DNA from: Ensifer adhaerens
Lineage (GTDB): Bacteria > Pseudomonadota > Alphaproteobacteria > Rhizobiales > Rhizobiaceae
Length of the DNA stretch: 64,000 nt
Direction of reading: 5' to 3'
Assembly: GCF_000697965.2 (NCBI RefSeq)
Contig: NZ_CP015880.1
Location: forward strand, 1,612,001 to 1,676,000
Shown here piece after piece: positions 49,425 to 58,426 of the stretch (position 1 is the stretch's first letter; each line of letters starts with the position of its first letter). Position numbers and translations under genes: made by a program. The notes under the pieces were generated by a model. That model saw only the letters and a program-made list of their open reading frames with translations, ran no database searches and was not told the DNA's origin.

Positions 49425-50000
49425 TTACGCCGCGACTTCGTTGTAAGGTTTGCTCTTGCGCGCCTGCTTCAGCACCCGCGCCCACCAGGTCAGGCGATCC
49501 ATCATCAAAAACAGCGGCGCGCGGAGCTCCTCCGGTTTATAGAGGTTGCCGGCAGCATCGAACTTCGACCACGCCTTCGGGAAGGCCACGCCGTCGCGCA
49601 GTGTCACCGTGTGCAACTCTCCAAACACCTGGCGCAATTGCTCGACCGCGCGAATGCCGCCCGAGGCGCCGCCGTAAGAGACGAAGGCGACCGGCTTTGC
49701 GTGCCAGGGCTCGTAGACAGAGTCGATCAGTTCCTTCAGCGCCGCCGGGTAGCCGTGGTTGTATTCGGGTGTAACGACGATGAAGGCATCCGCCTCGGCG
49801 ATCTTGCGCTCCAGCCATTCGCCCGGATTGACCGCCGCGCCAAGGCCGCGCGACGTTCTGAGCCGCGCCGGGTCGATGATCGTCAGGGAGAAGGTGTCGG
49901 AAGCCGATAGTTCCCGGATCAGCCAATTGGCGACTGTGTCGCAGAAGCGACCCTGCCGCGCGCTGCCATAGATCACGGCGAGGGTCATTTTCTCAGTCAT
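49425..50000 (-). CDS. NAD(P)H-dependent FMN reductase-like oxidoreductase, SoxR target
   Basis: The 191-residue flavodoxin-fold protein has the FMN phosphate loop VIYGSARQGRFCDTVAN, the segment VVTPEYNHGYPAALKELID (with a Tyr-Asn pair common to this family) and FVSYGGASGGIRAVEQLR. Such enzymes reduce FMN, quinones or azo compounds. The gene diverges from soxR, and its promoter holds a perfect SoxR box, so it should be switched on by redox-cycling compounds. The ATG at 50000 is chosen; a TTG at 50009 is in frame. Confidence 0.9.
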   Translation of the reverse strand: MTEKMTLAVIYGSARQGRFCDTVANWLIRELSASDTFSLTIIDPARLRTSRGLGAAVNPGEWLERKIAEADAFIVVTPEYNHGYPAALKELIDSVYEPWHAKPVAFVSYGGASGGIRAVEQLRQVFGELHTVTLRDGVAFPKAWSKFDAAGNLYKPEELRAPLFLMMDRLTWWARVLKQARKSKPYNEVAA

Positions 50001-50038
50001 GGGGATCAAGCTCCTGTTGTCTCAGTCATGGAGCCAAT

Positions 50039-50069
50039 GCTATAAAACCTCAAGATTAGTTGAGGTCAA
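50039..50069 (-). promoter_or_regulatory. SoxR-controlled promoter with SoxR box
   Basis: The minus strand has TTGACC (-35, 50064-50069) and TATAGC (-10, 50039-50044) separated by 19 bp, the overlong spacing of MerR-family promoters. Inside lies the 18-bp palindrome CCTCAAGATTAGTTGAGG (50048-50065), matching the SoxR consensus CCTCAA-N6-TTGAGG. It faces the FMN reductase gene. Confidence 0.88.
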
Positions 50070-50077
50070 TAGCCGTT

Positions 50078-50548
50078 ATGACGATTGTGAAACAAAGCGA
50101 ATTGCGCCGCGAACTGACCGTGGGCGAAGTGGCGGAGCGCAGCGGCGTCGCCGTCTCCACCCTGCATTTCTACGAGGCCAAGGGGCTGATCCGCAGCAAC
50201 CGCACCCGCGGCAACCAGCGCCGCTATCCGCGCGGCGTGCTCAGGCGCGTCGCCGTCATCAAGGTGGCGCAGCGCACCGGCATTCCATTGTCGGAAATCC
50301 AGGACGCTTTGTCGGTTTTGCCGGACGATCGTCCGCTGACGGTCGAGGATTGGGGCAGATTGTCCGAAAACTGGCGCGAACAGCTGAACGAACGCATCGC
50401 CAGCCTGATGGCGTTGCGCGACCATCTGACGAGCTGCATCGGCTGCGGCTGCCTGTCGCTGCGCGAATGTCCTCTGCGCAATCCGCACGACGTGCTGTCG
50501 ATGGAAGGCGCCGGCCCAAGGCTCATGGATGAAGACAGCCACCCTTGA
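50078..50548 (+). CDS. soxR: redox-sensitive transcriptional activator SoxR
   Basis: SoxR is a MerR-family dimer whose [2Fe-2S] cluster senses redox-active compounds. The 156-residue protein has the N-terminal winged-helix (LTVGEVAERSGVAVSTLHFY), a dimerisation helix and the cluster ligands C120, C123, C125 and C131 in CIGCGCLSLRECP. The spacing equals that of E. coli SoxR. The ATG at 50078 is chosen; a TTG at 50060 inside the operator is unlikely. Its own start lies 12 bp after the SoxR box, so autoregulation is probable. No soxS-like gene is present. Confidence 0.95.
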   Translation: MTIVKQSELRRELTVGEVAERSGVAVSTLHFYEAKGLIRSNRTRGNQRRYPRGVLRRVAVIKVAQRTGIPLSEIQDALSVLPDDRPLTVEDWGRLSENWREQLNERIASLMALRDHLTSCIGCGCLSLRECPLRNPHDVLSMEGAGPRLMDEDSHP

Positions 50549-50600
50549 GCGGCCGCCACGACCAAAGGTGCCTACGCATGGTCATTGTGCGGAAAAGAAG

Positions 50601-50840
50601 ATGAAGTCAGAACTAAGAGGCCGAGTTGCGATAGTCCTTCCTCTTCTCGCTCTCATCCTGTTCTCATGGTTCTATTATCTTGACGATCGCGCATGCGCCG
50701 CAGGGGATCAGCAATGCGCCGTCAATACATTCCTGGCGCTTGCCCTGGGGACCGTGATACTCGGGCTGGTAGCCATCATTAATCTATTGATTCTTCTCGG
50801 AAAAACTCTGATTTATATTCAGGATCGAAATCGAGGTTGA
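50601..50840 (+). CDS. small two-helix membrane protein
   Basis: The 79-residue protein has two membrane helices (about residues 9-27 and 44-69), separated by a short loop DDRACAAGDQQCAVN with two cysteines that could form a disulfide on the periplasmic side. The ATG at 50601 follows GGAAAAGAAG. It lies 52 bp after soxR in the same direction and might be co-transcribed. Family not recognised. Confidence 0.6.
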   Translation: MKSELRGRVAIVLPLLALILFSWFYYLDDRACAAGDQQCAVNTFLALALGTVILGLVAIINLLILLGKTLIYIQDRNRG

Positions 50841-50925
50841 GCGCTGTGCTACCTTGGCTCGCAGGGAATCTGGCGCGTTTGTTGACGTGACCGGTGATCT
50901 CAGAAAAAGCGGCAGGGGCGATGGA

Positions 50926-51186
50926 TCAATCCGCGGTCGGCAGGCGGCGCATCGTAAACTCGATCTCGTCGCCCTCGAGCTGGCGCCAGCTTTCCACCTC
51001 GGTCCAGTAGGCGGCCTTCGGCCAGGTGTCGAACCATTCCCGCGCTTTTGCACGGGCAGCACTGCGGTCGAGCCGAAAGGTTTCCCGCACGAAAAGGCCG
51101 TCGCCTCGTGTCGGATTTTCCCGGCGATGCCGGGCGATCTGCCGCCGCAATCCATCGAGCGGCGGGCCTGCAGGTATTCTTGCCAT
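50926..51186 (-). CDS. conserved hypothetical protein, 86 residues
   Basis: A soluble, basic-to-neutral protein with an N terminus MARIPAGPPLDGLRRQIARH, a middle part FRLDRSAARAKAREWFD and an acidic, Trp-containing end (WTEVESWRQLEGDEIEFTMR). The ATG at 51186 follows AGAGG. It is isolated on the minus strand between the small membrane protein and hemF. I do not recognise a family; coherent composition and a usable ribosome site support it. Confidence 0.55.
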   Translation of the reverse strand: MARIPAGPPLDGLRRQIARHRRENPTRGDGLFVRETFRLDRSAARAKAREWFDTWPKAAYWTEVESWRQLEGDEIEFTMRRLPTAD

Positions 51187-51397
51187 GGGCTATACCTCTG
51201 GATTGTAAGATAGTGAGGCAAGCCTGCCTTTGCCAGAGCTTTGTGTAGGCGGGTTTCGCCGGGGCCAAGGACACGCCGCGACCGAGTGGCCGAAGCGCTG
51301 GACCGCCGTTGCCATCAGCGCCAAAGTGTGAACTGTGGCGACTTCAATCGAATCGGCGGCATCTCATCGGGAAATCCCGCCAACAGGACGTAATTTC

Positions 51398-52309
51398 ATG
51401 GAACGACCGCAGCTACCCCAGGGGCTCCCCGCAGACATCGAAGATAAGAAGGCGGAGGCGCGTGCATGGTTCGAAGGGCTGCGCGACACCATCTGCGCCG
51501 CCTTCGAGGCGGTGGAGGATGAGCTGACCGGGCCGCTATCTGACCGCGCCCCCGGCCGCTTCGTTGCCAAGGACTGGAGCCGTGAGGATGGCAAGGGCGG
51601 CGGTGGCCGCATGTCGATGATGGAAGGCCGCGTCTTCGAAAAGGTCGGCGCGCACACCTCGACCGTCTACGGCGAGTTCTCGCCCGAATTCCGCAGCCAG
51701 ATCCCGGGTGCAGCCGAAGATCCCCGTTTCTGGGCTTCGGGCATTTCGCTGATCGCCCATCCGGTCAATCCCAACGTGCCGGCCGTTCACATGAACACCC
51801 GCATGGTGGTGACGACCAGCAACTGGTTCGGCGGCGGCGCCGACCTCACTCCGGTGCTCGATCGCCGTCGCGTCATGACGGATCCCGACACGCAGCTCTT
51901 CCACCGCGCGATGGAGATCACTTGCGGGCGCCATGCGGTCGCCGACCATGCCAAGTTCAAGAAGTGGTGTGACGACTACTTCTTCCTGCCCCATCGCAAC
52001 GAGGCGCGCGGAACCGGTGGCATCTTCTACGACTGGCTGCATTCCTCGGAAGAGCAAGGCGGCTGGGACGCCGATTTCGCCTTCACCCGTGATGTCGGCA
52101 AGGCGTTCGCCATCGTCTATCCGAAGATCGTGCGCACCAATTTCAATGCGCCCTGGACCGAAAACGACCGCGACGAACAGCTGGTGCGCCGCGGCCGCTA
52201 TGTCGAGTTCAACCTGCTCTACGATCGCGGCACCATCTTCGGCCTGAAGACCGGCGGCAATGTCGAGTCGATCCTGTCGTCCCTGCCCCCGGTCGTGCGC
52301 TGGCCGTAA
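51398..52309 (+). CDS. hemF: oxygen-dependent coproporphyrinogen III oxidase
   Basis: HemF converts coproporphyrinogen III to protoporphyrinogen IX in haem synthesis, using oxygen. The 303-residue protein has the conserved [18 protein letters not shown] segment, [19 protein letters not shown] and [10 protein letters not shown], with the C-terminal [14 protein letters not shown] and a [10 protein letters not shown] end. The ATG at 51398 follows AGGACG; longer readings are not conserved. It is a stand-alone gene. Confidence 0.96.
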   Translation: MERPQLPQGLPADIEDKKAEARAWFEGLRDTICAAFEAVEDELTGPLSDRAPGRFVAKDWSREDGKGGGGRMSMMEGRVFEKVGAHTSTVYGEFSPEFRSQIPGAAEDPRFWASGISLIAHPVNPNVPAVHMNTRMVVTTSNWFGGGADLTPVLDRRRVMTDPDTQLFHRAMEITCGRHAVADHAKFKKWCDDYFFLPHRNEARGTGGIFYDWLHSSEEQGGWDADFAFTRDVGKAFAIVYPKIVRTNFNAPWTENDRDEQLVRRGRYVEFNLLYDRGTIFGLKTGGNVESILSSLPPVVRWP

Positions 52310-52449
52310 ACTCAGCAGCTTAGACAGGCAGAGAGAAGCGCTCGCACCGCGCAGATGCGCTTCTTCTCCGGGACCGCGTCATAGCGCGATCGAGCCGATG
52401 AATGGCCCGCTGACCAATGCCGTCGCGGGCCGCTTCGGAATTCCTGACG

Positions 52450-52626
52450 TCACTTGCAGATCCGCACCTTCTTCCAGAAGACCTTACCGTCGGCGCCATA
52501 AGCCCGTTCGGTTTTGACGACGCAGCTCGGTTTGCAGCCGTATCTATAGTTCGCGGCCTTCGCCGGCATGGCCAAGGCAAGTGCCATCGTCGTCGCCAGA
52601 GCCATGGCGAAGCAAGAACTGCGCAT
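52450..52626 (-). CDS. small secreted cysteine-containing protein
   Basis: The 58-residue protein has a signal peptide (about residues 1-24, ending MPAKA-A) and a 34-residue basic mature part with three cysteines (near residues 31, 35 and 57). It is small enough to be missed by gene finders. The start at 52626 (MRSSCFAMAL) is chosen since longer readings only add Arg-rich sequence before the signal peptide. Function unknown. Confidence 0.55.
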   Translation of the reverse strand: MRSSCFAMALATTMALALAMPAKAANYRYGCKPSCVVKTERAYGADGKVFWKKVRICK

Positions 52627-52779
52627 TTTGTATATCCCCGTGTAATCCGACCGCGACGGAGCCGCCCGTCGCCTGAAACGAGCCATCGCACGGATCAGTC
52701 CCACCCCGCTGTTTCGAATGAAACAGGCGAACAAAGCCCGCTATCAGGCGTTTCACCTTCGTCGAGCGAGGTGAAAACA

Positions 52780-53052
52780 ATGATCTTCAAGAAACGGACA
52801 TTTTACGGCGATGAACCGGAGCGGCAGGTGGCCGATCACCCGGCCGAACTGGAGCGCCGCGTCGCCCATCTCCTGGCTGTCACGCCCGGCCTCGATGCAG
52901 CCGATGTCACTGTTACCGCCAAAGGCAACACCATTGTGCTTGCCGGTTTCGTGGCGACCGAAGGCGAGGTTTTCCGCGCCGAAGAGGCGGCAAAACAGGT
53001 GCAAGGCGTCGCGGAAGTGATCAACCGGATCGAGACGGTCGCCGCAAGATAG
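52780..53052 (+). CDS. BON-domain protein
   Basis: The 90-residue protein has a single BON domain (about residues 25-88): VTVTAKGNTIVLAGFVATEGE, split at its middle, then AEEAAKQVQGVAEVINRIE. BON domains bind phospholipids and occur in envelope proteins such as OsmY, but here no signal peptide is present, so the protein should be cytoplasmic or use another route. The ATG at 52780 has GAGG 8 nt upstream. It converges with the lipid-transport operon. Confidence 0.8.
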   Translation: MIFKKRTFYGDEPERQVADHPAELERRVAHLLAVTPGLDAADVTVTAKGNTIVLAGFVATEGEVFRAEEAAKQVQGVAEVINRIETVAAR

Positions 53053-53068
53053 AAGCGTTCTCGGTTCC

Positions 53069-53683
53069 TCAGATGGAGCCGAGCGTCCAGCTGACGATTT
53101 CTGCCGAAACATTGGCGAAGGCCTGATCCATGGCCTTGATGAAGGCCGTGTTGCCCGTGCCCCTGACCGCGGCCGTGGCGCGAAACGCCTTTTGCGCCAG
53201 CACCGTGCCGTTGCGATCGTTGAGGATCTTGGCGAAGATTTCGACATTGGCCGTGTCGGCGCCCTCGGTCGAAATCTCGAAGGCGCGGATTTCGGTGATG
53301 ACCTGGTAGTCGATCGCCAGGCCCTGGCCGGGCTTGCCGACGCCGCCGATCTTGCCTGTGTCCTCGAAGGCCTGCACGAGCTTCGCCTGTACCAGCTTCG
53401 GCAGGCGGTCGCTCCACTGAGCCTTGGCGAGATATTGCAGTTCCGCGCCGGAGAGGCGGATGACGACCTGATCGCTGTCGAGTGCCTTCAGAGCCGTCGG
53501 CTCCGGCACGAGGATCTGCTTGCCGGTCGATGCGCGACCTTCGACGGCCGGCCTTGCCGAAAGACTGTAGGTGTCGTTGACCGCTTTGGTACCGCAGCCA
53601 GCAAGTCCTGCTGCCAGCATGATCATCAGGGCGGAGCGCCACGCTCCCGCTACTCGCACGCCCACCAGCCCTGGAAAACTCAT
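53069..53683 (-). CDS. ABC-type transport auxiliary lipoprotein of the Mla-like system
   Basis: The 204-residue protein has a lipoprotein signal with lipobox LAGC (near residue 30) and a periplasmic domain of the PqiC/ABC-transport-auxiliary type: DSDQVVIRLSGAELQYLAKAQWSDRLPKLVQ in broken form, ending in a Trp-containing tail. It is the last gene of a four-gene operon (permease, ATPase, MlaD, lipoprotein) and would carry lipid across the periplasm or to the outer membrane. Start at 53683 (MSFPGLVG) has an AAGG site. Confidence 0.85.
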   Translation of the reverse strand: MSFPGLVGVRVAGAWRSALMIMLAAGLAGCGTKAVNDTYSLSARPAVEGRASTGKQILVPEPTALKALDSDQVVIRLSGAELQYLAKAQWSDRLPKLVQAKLVQAFEDTGKIGGVGKPGQGLAIDYQVITEIRAFEISTEGADTANVEIFAKILNDRNGTVLAQKAFRATAAVRGTGNTAFIKAMDQAFANVSAEIVSWTLGSI

Positions 53684-53769
53684 ACTGCCGTTACCTTTGT
53701 CCCACACAACTTCGGCGCATTCCCGATCGAAACACACCACCCGGCCCCACGCCGGCTGTGCCCACCGAC

Positions 53770-55140
53770 TCAGCGTCGGGTGCGGCCATCATATTGCTTT
53801 ACCGTCTCGCCGCCAAAGAGAAGGCGTTGCGGATCCTTGTCGAACGTCGAGATCGTGTTCTCGAGGCTCTGCACCGTGCGGCGCGTATCTGTGACGAGCG
53901 CCTCGACGTCGCGCAGCCCCGAATTCGAGAAGCGCTTGAGGTTCTCCGCAATCGGGCCGATCTGGGCGTTCAGGTTGTCCGCCATCTTGCGGAACGAGGC
54001 GAGCGTCGCGCGGGCGTCAGCCGAAAGCGACGGCGCGTCCGCATCGCCGAGGAAACCGTCGACCTTGACGAGAATGCTGTCGACCCGGTTGGCCGAAGCG
54101 TTCAACTTGCTTGCCAGCTGCGTGACGTCGGTGATCGTGCGGTCGATGTCCTGCTGGCGCGCCGTGATCTTGTCGGCGAACTGCGAGATGTTGGCCACCG
54201 TCTTGCGGGCGTCCGCCGTCGCCGCTGTGATGTCGTTGACGACGAGCTCCACCTTCTGCTTGTCGACCGAGGCGACCAGCGTATCGACCCGCTCCAGCGT
54301 CTTCTGGGCGTTCTTGCCGAATTGCTCGTAGGTTTCGACCGTGCGCCGGAAGGCAGCGATGGTTTCGGAAACGCCGCCCGACGCAGCCTTCAGGTCGGTG
54401 CTGATCTGCTCGACGTTCGAGACGATCTGATCGATCTTCTTCGGATCCACCGATTTCACCAGAGTTTCGGCAGATTCCAGAGTCGAATCGAGCTTCTTGG
54501 ACGCAGCACTCACCGAACCGGAGAGTTCCGTCACGCTCTTCAGGAAGTCATCGATCGCGCCGGAATTGTTCGCGAGCGCATTCGAAAACGTCTCGGCATT
54601 GCCGATCGTCTTGGTCAGCGGACCGCGCACGTCAGTGACGAAGCCCTGGATGTCGGTGATGGCGCTGTTGGCGCGGTCCATAATCTGGTCGGCCGTCGCG
54701 AGCAGGCTGGTGACGCTCGACTGGTCCGCAAGGATACGCGCCTGCGTACCCTTCTCGATCGCAGTCTTCAGGATGTTTTCGTCGCCCTTGTGGCCACCGC
54801 TGAGTTCGATATAGGCCGCACCGGTCAGGCCTTGCACTTCCAGCGTCGCCTTGGTCGACTTGAGCACCGGCGCGTCGACCGAAACCTCGGTCAGCGCGAT
54901 CGAATAACGCGGATCGTTGGCATCGATCGCGAGGTTGCGAACCGTGCCGACGGGAATGCCGTTGAAGCGCACCGGAGAGCCGACCGAAAGGCCGTTGGCC
55001 GACCCCGGAATGTTGACCACCAGCTCGATCATCTCGCCGCTACGGCCATACTGCGACATCCAGTAGACGAAGCCGAATGCGGCTGCGACCACGAACACCG
55101 TGAAGAAACCGACAATGGCGTAGTTCGCTTTCGTTTCCAT
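53770..55140 (-). CDS. MlaD-family substrate-binding protein
   Basis: The 456-residue protein has an N-terminal membrane anchor (about residues 8-28), an MCE/MlaD domain (about 38-115, with GLSVGSPVRFNGIPVGTV and GAAYIELSGG) and a long C-terminal helical part of about 300 residues, much longer than E. coli MlaD. It should form a hexameric lipid-binding ring docked on the permease; the helical tail may span the periplasm as in YebT/PqiB-like proteins. It lies between the ATPase and lipoprotein genes. Confidence 0.92.
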   Translation of the reverse strand: METKANYAIVGFFTVFVVAAAFGFVYWMSQYGRSGEMIELVVNIPGSANGLSVGSPVRFNGIPVGTVRNLAIDANDPRYSIALTEVSVDAPVLKSTKATLEVQGLTGAAYIELSGGHKGDENILKTAIEKGTQARILADQSSVTSLLATADQIMDRANSAITDIQGFVTDVRGPLTKTIGNAETFSNALANNSGAIDDFLKSVTELSGSVSAASKKLDSTLESAETLVKSVDPKKIDQIVSNVEQISTDLKAASGGVSETIAAFRRTVETYEQFGKNAQKTLERVDTLVASVDKQKVELVVNDITAATADARKTVANISQFADKITARQQDIDRTITDVTQLASKLNASANRVDSILVKVDGFLGDADAPSLSADARATLASFRKMADNLNAQIGPIAENLKRFSNSGLRDVEALVTDTRRTVQSLENTISTFDKDPQRLLFGGETVKQYDGRTRR

Positions 55141-55222
55141 TCGTACCGACTACCTTCGTGGCCGCTTCACCGGCTCTACCTCCGATCTCGACGCCTGGGC
55201 ATCAAAATCGGCTTCTCAAGAT

Positions 55223-56041
55223 TCATTGATCGTTCCGCACGATCGATCGTGCCCGCTTGCCACGGAAATAGGACTGCACCCACGAATCGTCGCAGGCCAG
55301 CATGTCTTCCACCGTGCCTTCGACCAGGACCTTCTTCTTGCCGAGAACCGCGATGCGGTCGCAGACCGAAAAGAGGCTGTCGAGGTCGTGAGTCACCATA
55401 TACACGGTCAATCCCAGCGTGTCGCGCAGCTTGGCGATCAACTCGTCGAACTCCGCCGCCCCGATCGGATCGAGCCCCGAGGTCGGCTCGTCGAGGAAGA
55501 CCAGGTCCGGATCGAGCGCCAGCGCGCGCGCAAGTGCGGCGCGCTTGATCATGCCGCCCGAAAGCTCCGACGGGTACTTTTCCGCCGCCTCCGGCGCAAG
55601 GCCGACCAGCTCGATCTTCACCCGCGCCAGCTCGTCCATGAGGCTCTGCGGCAGGTCGAGATATTCGCGCATGGGCACCTGGATGTTCTCGCGCACCGTC
55701 AGCGCCGAAAACAGCGCTCCGTGCTGGAAGAGAACGCCAAGACGCATGTCGAGCGCGATGCGTTCGCCCTCGGTGATGTTGTCGTAGTCCGCGCCGAGGA
55801 TTTCGATCTTGCCGGACCGCTTCGCAAGCAACCTCAGAACCGTGCGCATCAGCACCGACTTGCCGGTGCCGGACGCTCCGACGAAGCCGAGGATTTCGCC
55901 GCGGTAGATCTCGAGGTTCAGCTTGTCGAGCACGATGTTGGAGCCGAAACCGACCGTCAGGTCGCGAACGGAAAGCACGGCCTCGCGCCCGTTCGCCTCG
56001 GTCGGCTGGTACCCCTCGTGACTCTTTTCGATTGGGTTCAC
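55223..56041 (-). CDS. MlaF-family ABC ATPase
   Basis: The 272-residue ATPase has Walker A GASGTGKSV, signature LSGGMIKRAALARA, Walker B LVFLDEPTSGLDPIGA and the H-loop VTHDLDSL, all in MlaF-type form. It powers the lipid transporter with the permease encoded directly upstream. I favour the GTG at 56041, which has GGAG 6 nt upstream, over a TTG at 56065 that overlaps the permease gene. Operon order is permease, ATPase, MlaD, lipoprotein. Confidence 0.93.
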   Translation of the reverse strand: MNPIEKSHEGYQPTEANGREAVLSVRDLTVGFGSNIVLDKLNLEIYRGEILGFVGASGTGKSVLMRTVLRLLAKRSGKIEILGADYDNITEGERIALDMRLGVLFQHGALFSALTVRENIQVPMREYLDLPQSLMDELARVKIELVGLAPEAAEKYPSELSGGMIKRAALARALALDPDLVFLDEPTSGLDPIGAAEFDELIAKLRDTLGLTVYMVTHDLDSLFSVCDRIAVLGKKKVLVEGTVEDMLACDDSWVQSYFRGKRARSIVRNDQ

Positions 56042-56054
56042 GCTGTTCTCCGCA

Positions 56055-57203
56055 TCAGAAATCAATGGCCGCGTAGAACATGGCGAAGAGCCCGTCGATC
56101 AGGATCACGACGAAGATCGACTTGACCACCGAAGACGTCACGTGGCGGCCGAGCGACTCCGCGCTGCCGCCAACCTTCAAGCCCTCGACGGCTGCCACGA
56201 CCCCGATGATGAGCGCCATGAAAGGCGCCTTGATCATGCCGGCGGCGATCGACGAAAAATCGATGGCTTCCTGCAATCGGGCGAGGAAGGTTGGGATCGT
56301 GATGCCGGAATAGCCCCAGGCAACGAGCGCCGCACCGACGAGCGCCGCGAAGTTTGCGATGATCGTCAAGAGCGGCAGCGCGACGGTCAGCGCCACGAGG
56401 CGCGGAAATACGAGTACGCCGACCGGGCTCAGCCCCATCACCTTCAGCGCATCCACCTCTTCACGCATCTTCATCGAGCCGATTTCGGCGGTGATCGCGC
56501 TGCCGGAGCGGCCAGCGATCATGATCGCGGTCAGCAGCACCCCGATTTCACGGAGCTGCAGGATGCCGACGAGATCGACGACGAAGACCTCGGCGCCGAA
56601 ATAGCGCAGCTGGAACGCGCCCTGCTGGGCGATGATGGCGCCGATCAGGAACGACATCAGCGTGATGATCGGTACGGCTTTCACGCCCATGCGGTCGATC
56701 TGGTGGACAATCGCCGCCGGCGAGACGCCGCTGTGCCGTCCAAGCTTAAGCTGGGCGCCGCGCACCGCGGACCCCAGGATGTACATCGCAGCGACGATAT
56801 CTTCCCACGTCGCCGCCATGACCTCGCCGACCGGGGCGAAGATGCGCTGAAACAGCGGCAGCCGTTCGCCGTTCTTTTCCGGCGAACGCAGTTCAGCCGG
56901 CAGGGCGTCGATCAGCTCGACATAGCGCTGTCCGCCTTCGGCGAAATGAACGTTGTCGCGCGACGGGCCGACGACACGGGTCATGAAGCGGCGGATGATC
57001 CAGGCGCCTGCGGTATCCATCGCCGTCACGCCGGACAGATCGAACTGCGCGGCCCCGTCGCCCTTGCGCGCAAGGCCGTCGAGCTTTGCCGCCATCGCTT
57101 CGGCCGTCTCGTGCCGCCAGGTGCCGGTAAAGACATAGCTTCGCCCGCCGCCACTCTCGGACAGCGCGACATCGGCGGTCATCTTGCGGGCGGCTTGCGA
57201 CAC
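56055..57203 (-). CDS. MlaE-family permease fused to an N-terminal STAS domain
   Basis: The 382-residue protein has an N-terminal STAS-like domain (about residues 20-105, with FDLSGVTAMDTAGAWIIRR) and a C-terminal MlaE permease (about 130-380, with SAITAEIGSMKMREEVDAL, the family signature). In E. coli the STAS protein MlaB is separate, so this is a natural MlaB-MlaE fusion. The reading starts with GTG at 57203; an ATG at 57182 is possible. First gene of the operon, divergent from dgcA. Confidence 0.92.
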   Translation of the reverse strand: MSQAARKMTADVALSESGGGRSYVFTGTWRHETAEAMAAKLDGLARKGDGAAQFDLSGVTAMDTAGAWIIRRFMTRVVGPSRDNVHFAEGGQRYVELIDALPAELRSPEKNGERLPLFQRIFAPVGEVMAATWEDIVAAMYILGSAVRGAQLKLGRHSGVSPAAIVHQIDRMGVKAVPIITLMSFLIGAIIAQQGAFQLRYFGAEVFVVDLVGILQLREIGVLLTAIMIAGRSGSAITAEIGSMKMREEVDALKVMGLSPVGVLVFPRLVALTVALPLLTIIANFAALVGAALVAWGYSGITIPTFLARLQEAIDFSSIAAGMIKAPFMALIIGVVAAVEGLKVGGSAESLGRHVTSSVVKSIFVVILIDGLFAMFYAAIDF

Positions 57204-57442
57204 GTGTCTTCTGTTATCCCGATTTGCCTCTGCAAAACTCGTCCAATCTCGATAGATTTGAGGACAAGATTGTGCAGCAGACCTAAAGTGTTACCACGTC
57301 TGTTGCGCGTCCGACCGGAGGCAACGACTGTGTAAAGATTCGTAAATCCTTCCACCGTCATAACGGCTCGCACCTTTGCTGTCACCCGAACGTTGCGGCG
57401 CTATGACGCCGGGCCAACAGATTACCTGCCGGAGACGCTTTC

Positions 57443-58426
57443 ATGTCACTTTCCCTCGATGCCACCGTGGAACATTTCCCGATTGCGGGCACGTTTACGA
57501 TCTCGCGCGGCTCCAAGACGACGGCAAGCGTCGTCACTTGCCGCATCGGAGACGGTGTCCATACGGGCTCCGGCGAATGCGTTCCCTACGGCCGCTACGG
57601 CGAGACGATCGACACGGTGCTCGCCGAAATCGCCGCCATCCGCCACCACATCGAGGCCGGGCTCAGCCGCGCCGATCTGCAGCGCGCGATGAAGCCGGGT
57701 GCTGCCCGCAACGCCGTCGATTGCGCGCTGTGGGATCTGGAAGCAAAGCAGAAAAACAAGTCGGCCCATGTTCTTGCCGGCATTTCTTCACCGGAAGCAT
57801 TGACCACGGCCTATACGCTTTCGCTTGCCGAGCCCGACGCGATGCGCGAGCAGGCCGCCAAATATGCCCACCGCGCGCTCCTCAAGGTCAAGGTCGGCAC
57901 GTCGGATGATGCTGCCCGCATCCGTGCGGTGCGCGCCGGCGCACCGGAAAGCCGCATCATCCTCGACGCCAACGAGGGCTGGACGCCCGAAACGCTTGCC
58001 TATCACTTTGCGATCTGCGCCGAGGAACGGATCGACCTGATCGAGCAGCCGCTTCCCGCCGGCCGCGACGAGGCGTTGGCAACGATCGCCCGTCCCGTTC
58101 CGATCTGCGCTGATGAAAGCGTGCACGCGACCGGCGACCTCGCTGCTCTCGTCGGGCGTTACGACGCCGTCAACATCAAGCTCGACAAGACCGGCGGCCT
58201 GACCGAGGCACTGCGCATGCGCGATGAGGCGGTCTCGCTCGGGCTCAAGGTCATGGTCGGCTGCATGGTCGGCAGTTCGCTCGCGATGGCGCCGGCGATC
58301 CTGGTGGCGCAAGGCGCGGATTTCGTCGATCTCGACGGGCCGCTGCTGCTGGCGCAGGATCGCGAGCCCGGCCTGCGCTACGAGGCCTCGCTTGTCTTCC
58401 CGCCGGAGCCGCGCCTCTGGGGTTGA
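57443..58426 (+). CDS. dgcA: enolase-superfamily dipeptide epimerase / N-acetyl-D-Glu racemase
   Basis: The 327-residue enolase-superfamily enzyme has the base pair K148/K150 (LKVKVG), metal ligands D175, E201 and D224 (LDANEGW, LIEQPL, CADES) and the second lysine in NIKLDKTGG. This is the L-Ala-D/L-Glu epimerase group; in Hyphomicrobiales the orthologue DgcA acts with DgcN in D-glutamate use, but no dgcN is adjacent here. Substrate assignment is by family. Its 3' end overlaps the convergent MFS gene by 49 bp. Confidence 0.85.
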   Translation: MSLSLDATVEHFPIAGTFTISRGSKTTASVVTCRIGDGVHTGSGECVPYGRYGETIDTVLAEIAAIRHHIEAGLSRADLQRAMKPGAARNAVDCALWDLEAKQKNKSAHVLAGISSPEALTTAYTLSLAEPDAMREQAAKYAHRALLKVKVGTSDDAARIRAVRAGAPESRIILDANEGWTPETLAYHFAICAEERIDLIEQPLPAGRDEALATIARPVPICADESVHATGDLAALVGRYDAVNIKLDKTGGLTEALRMRDEAVSLGLKVMVGCMVGSSLAMAPAILVAQGADFVDLDGPLLLAQDREPGLRYEASLVFPPEPRLWG

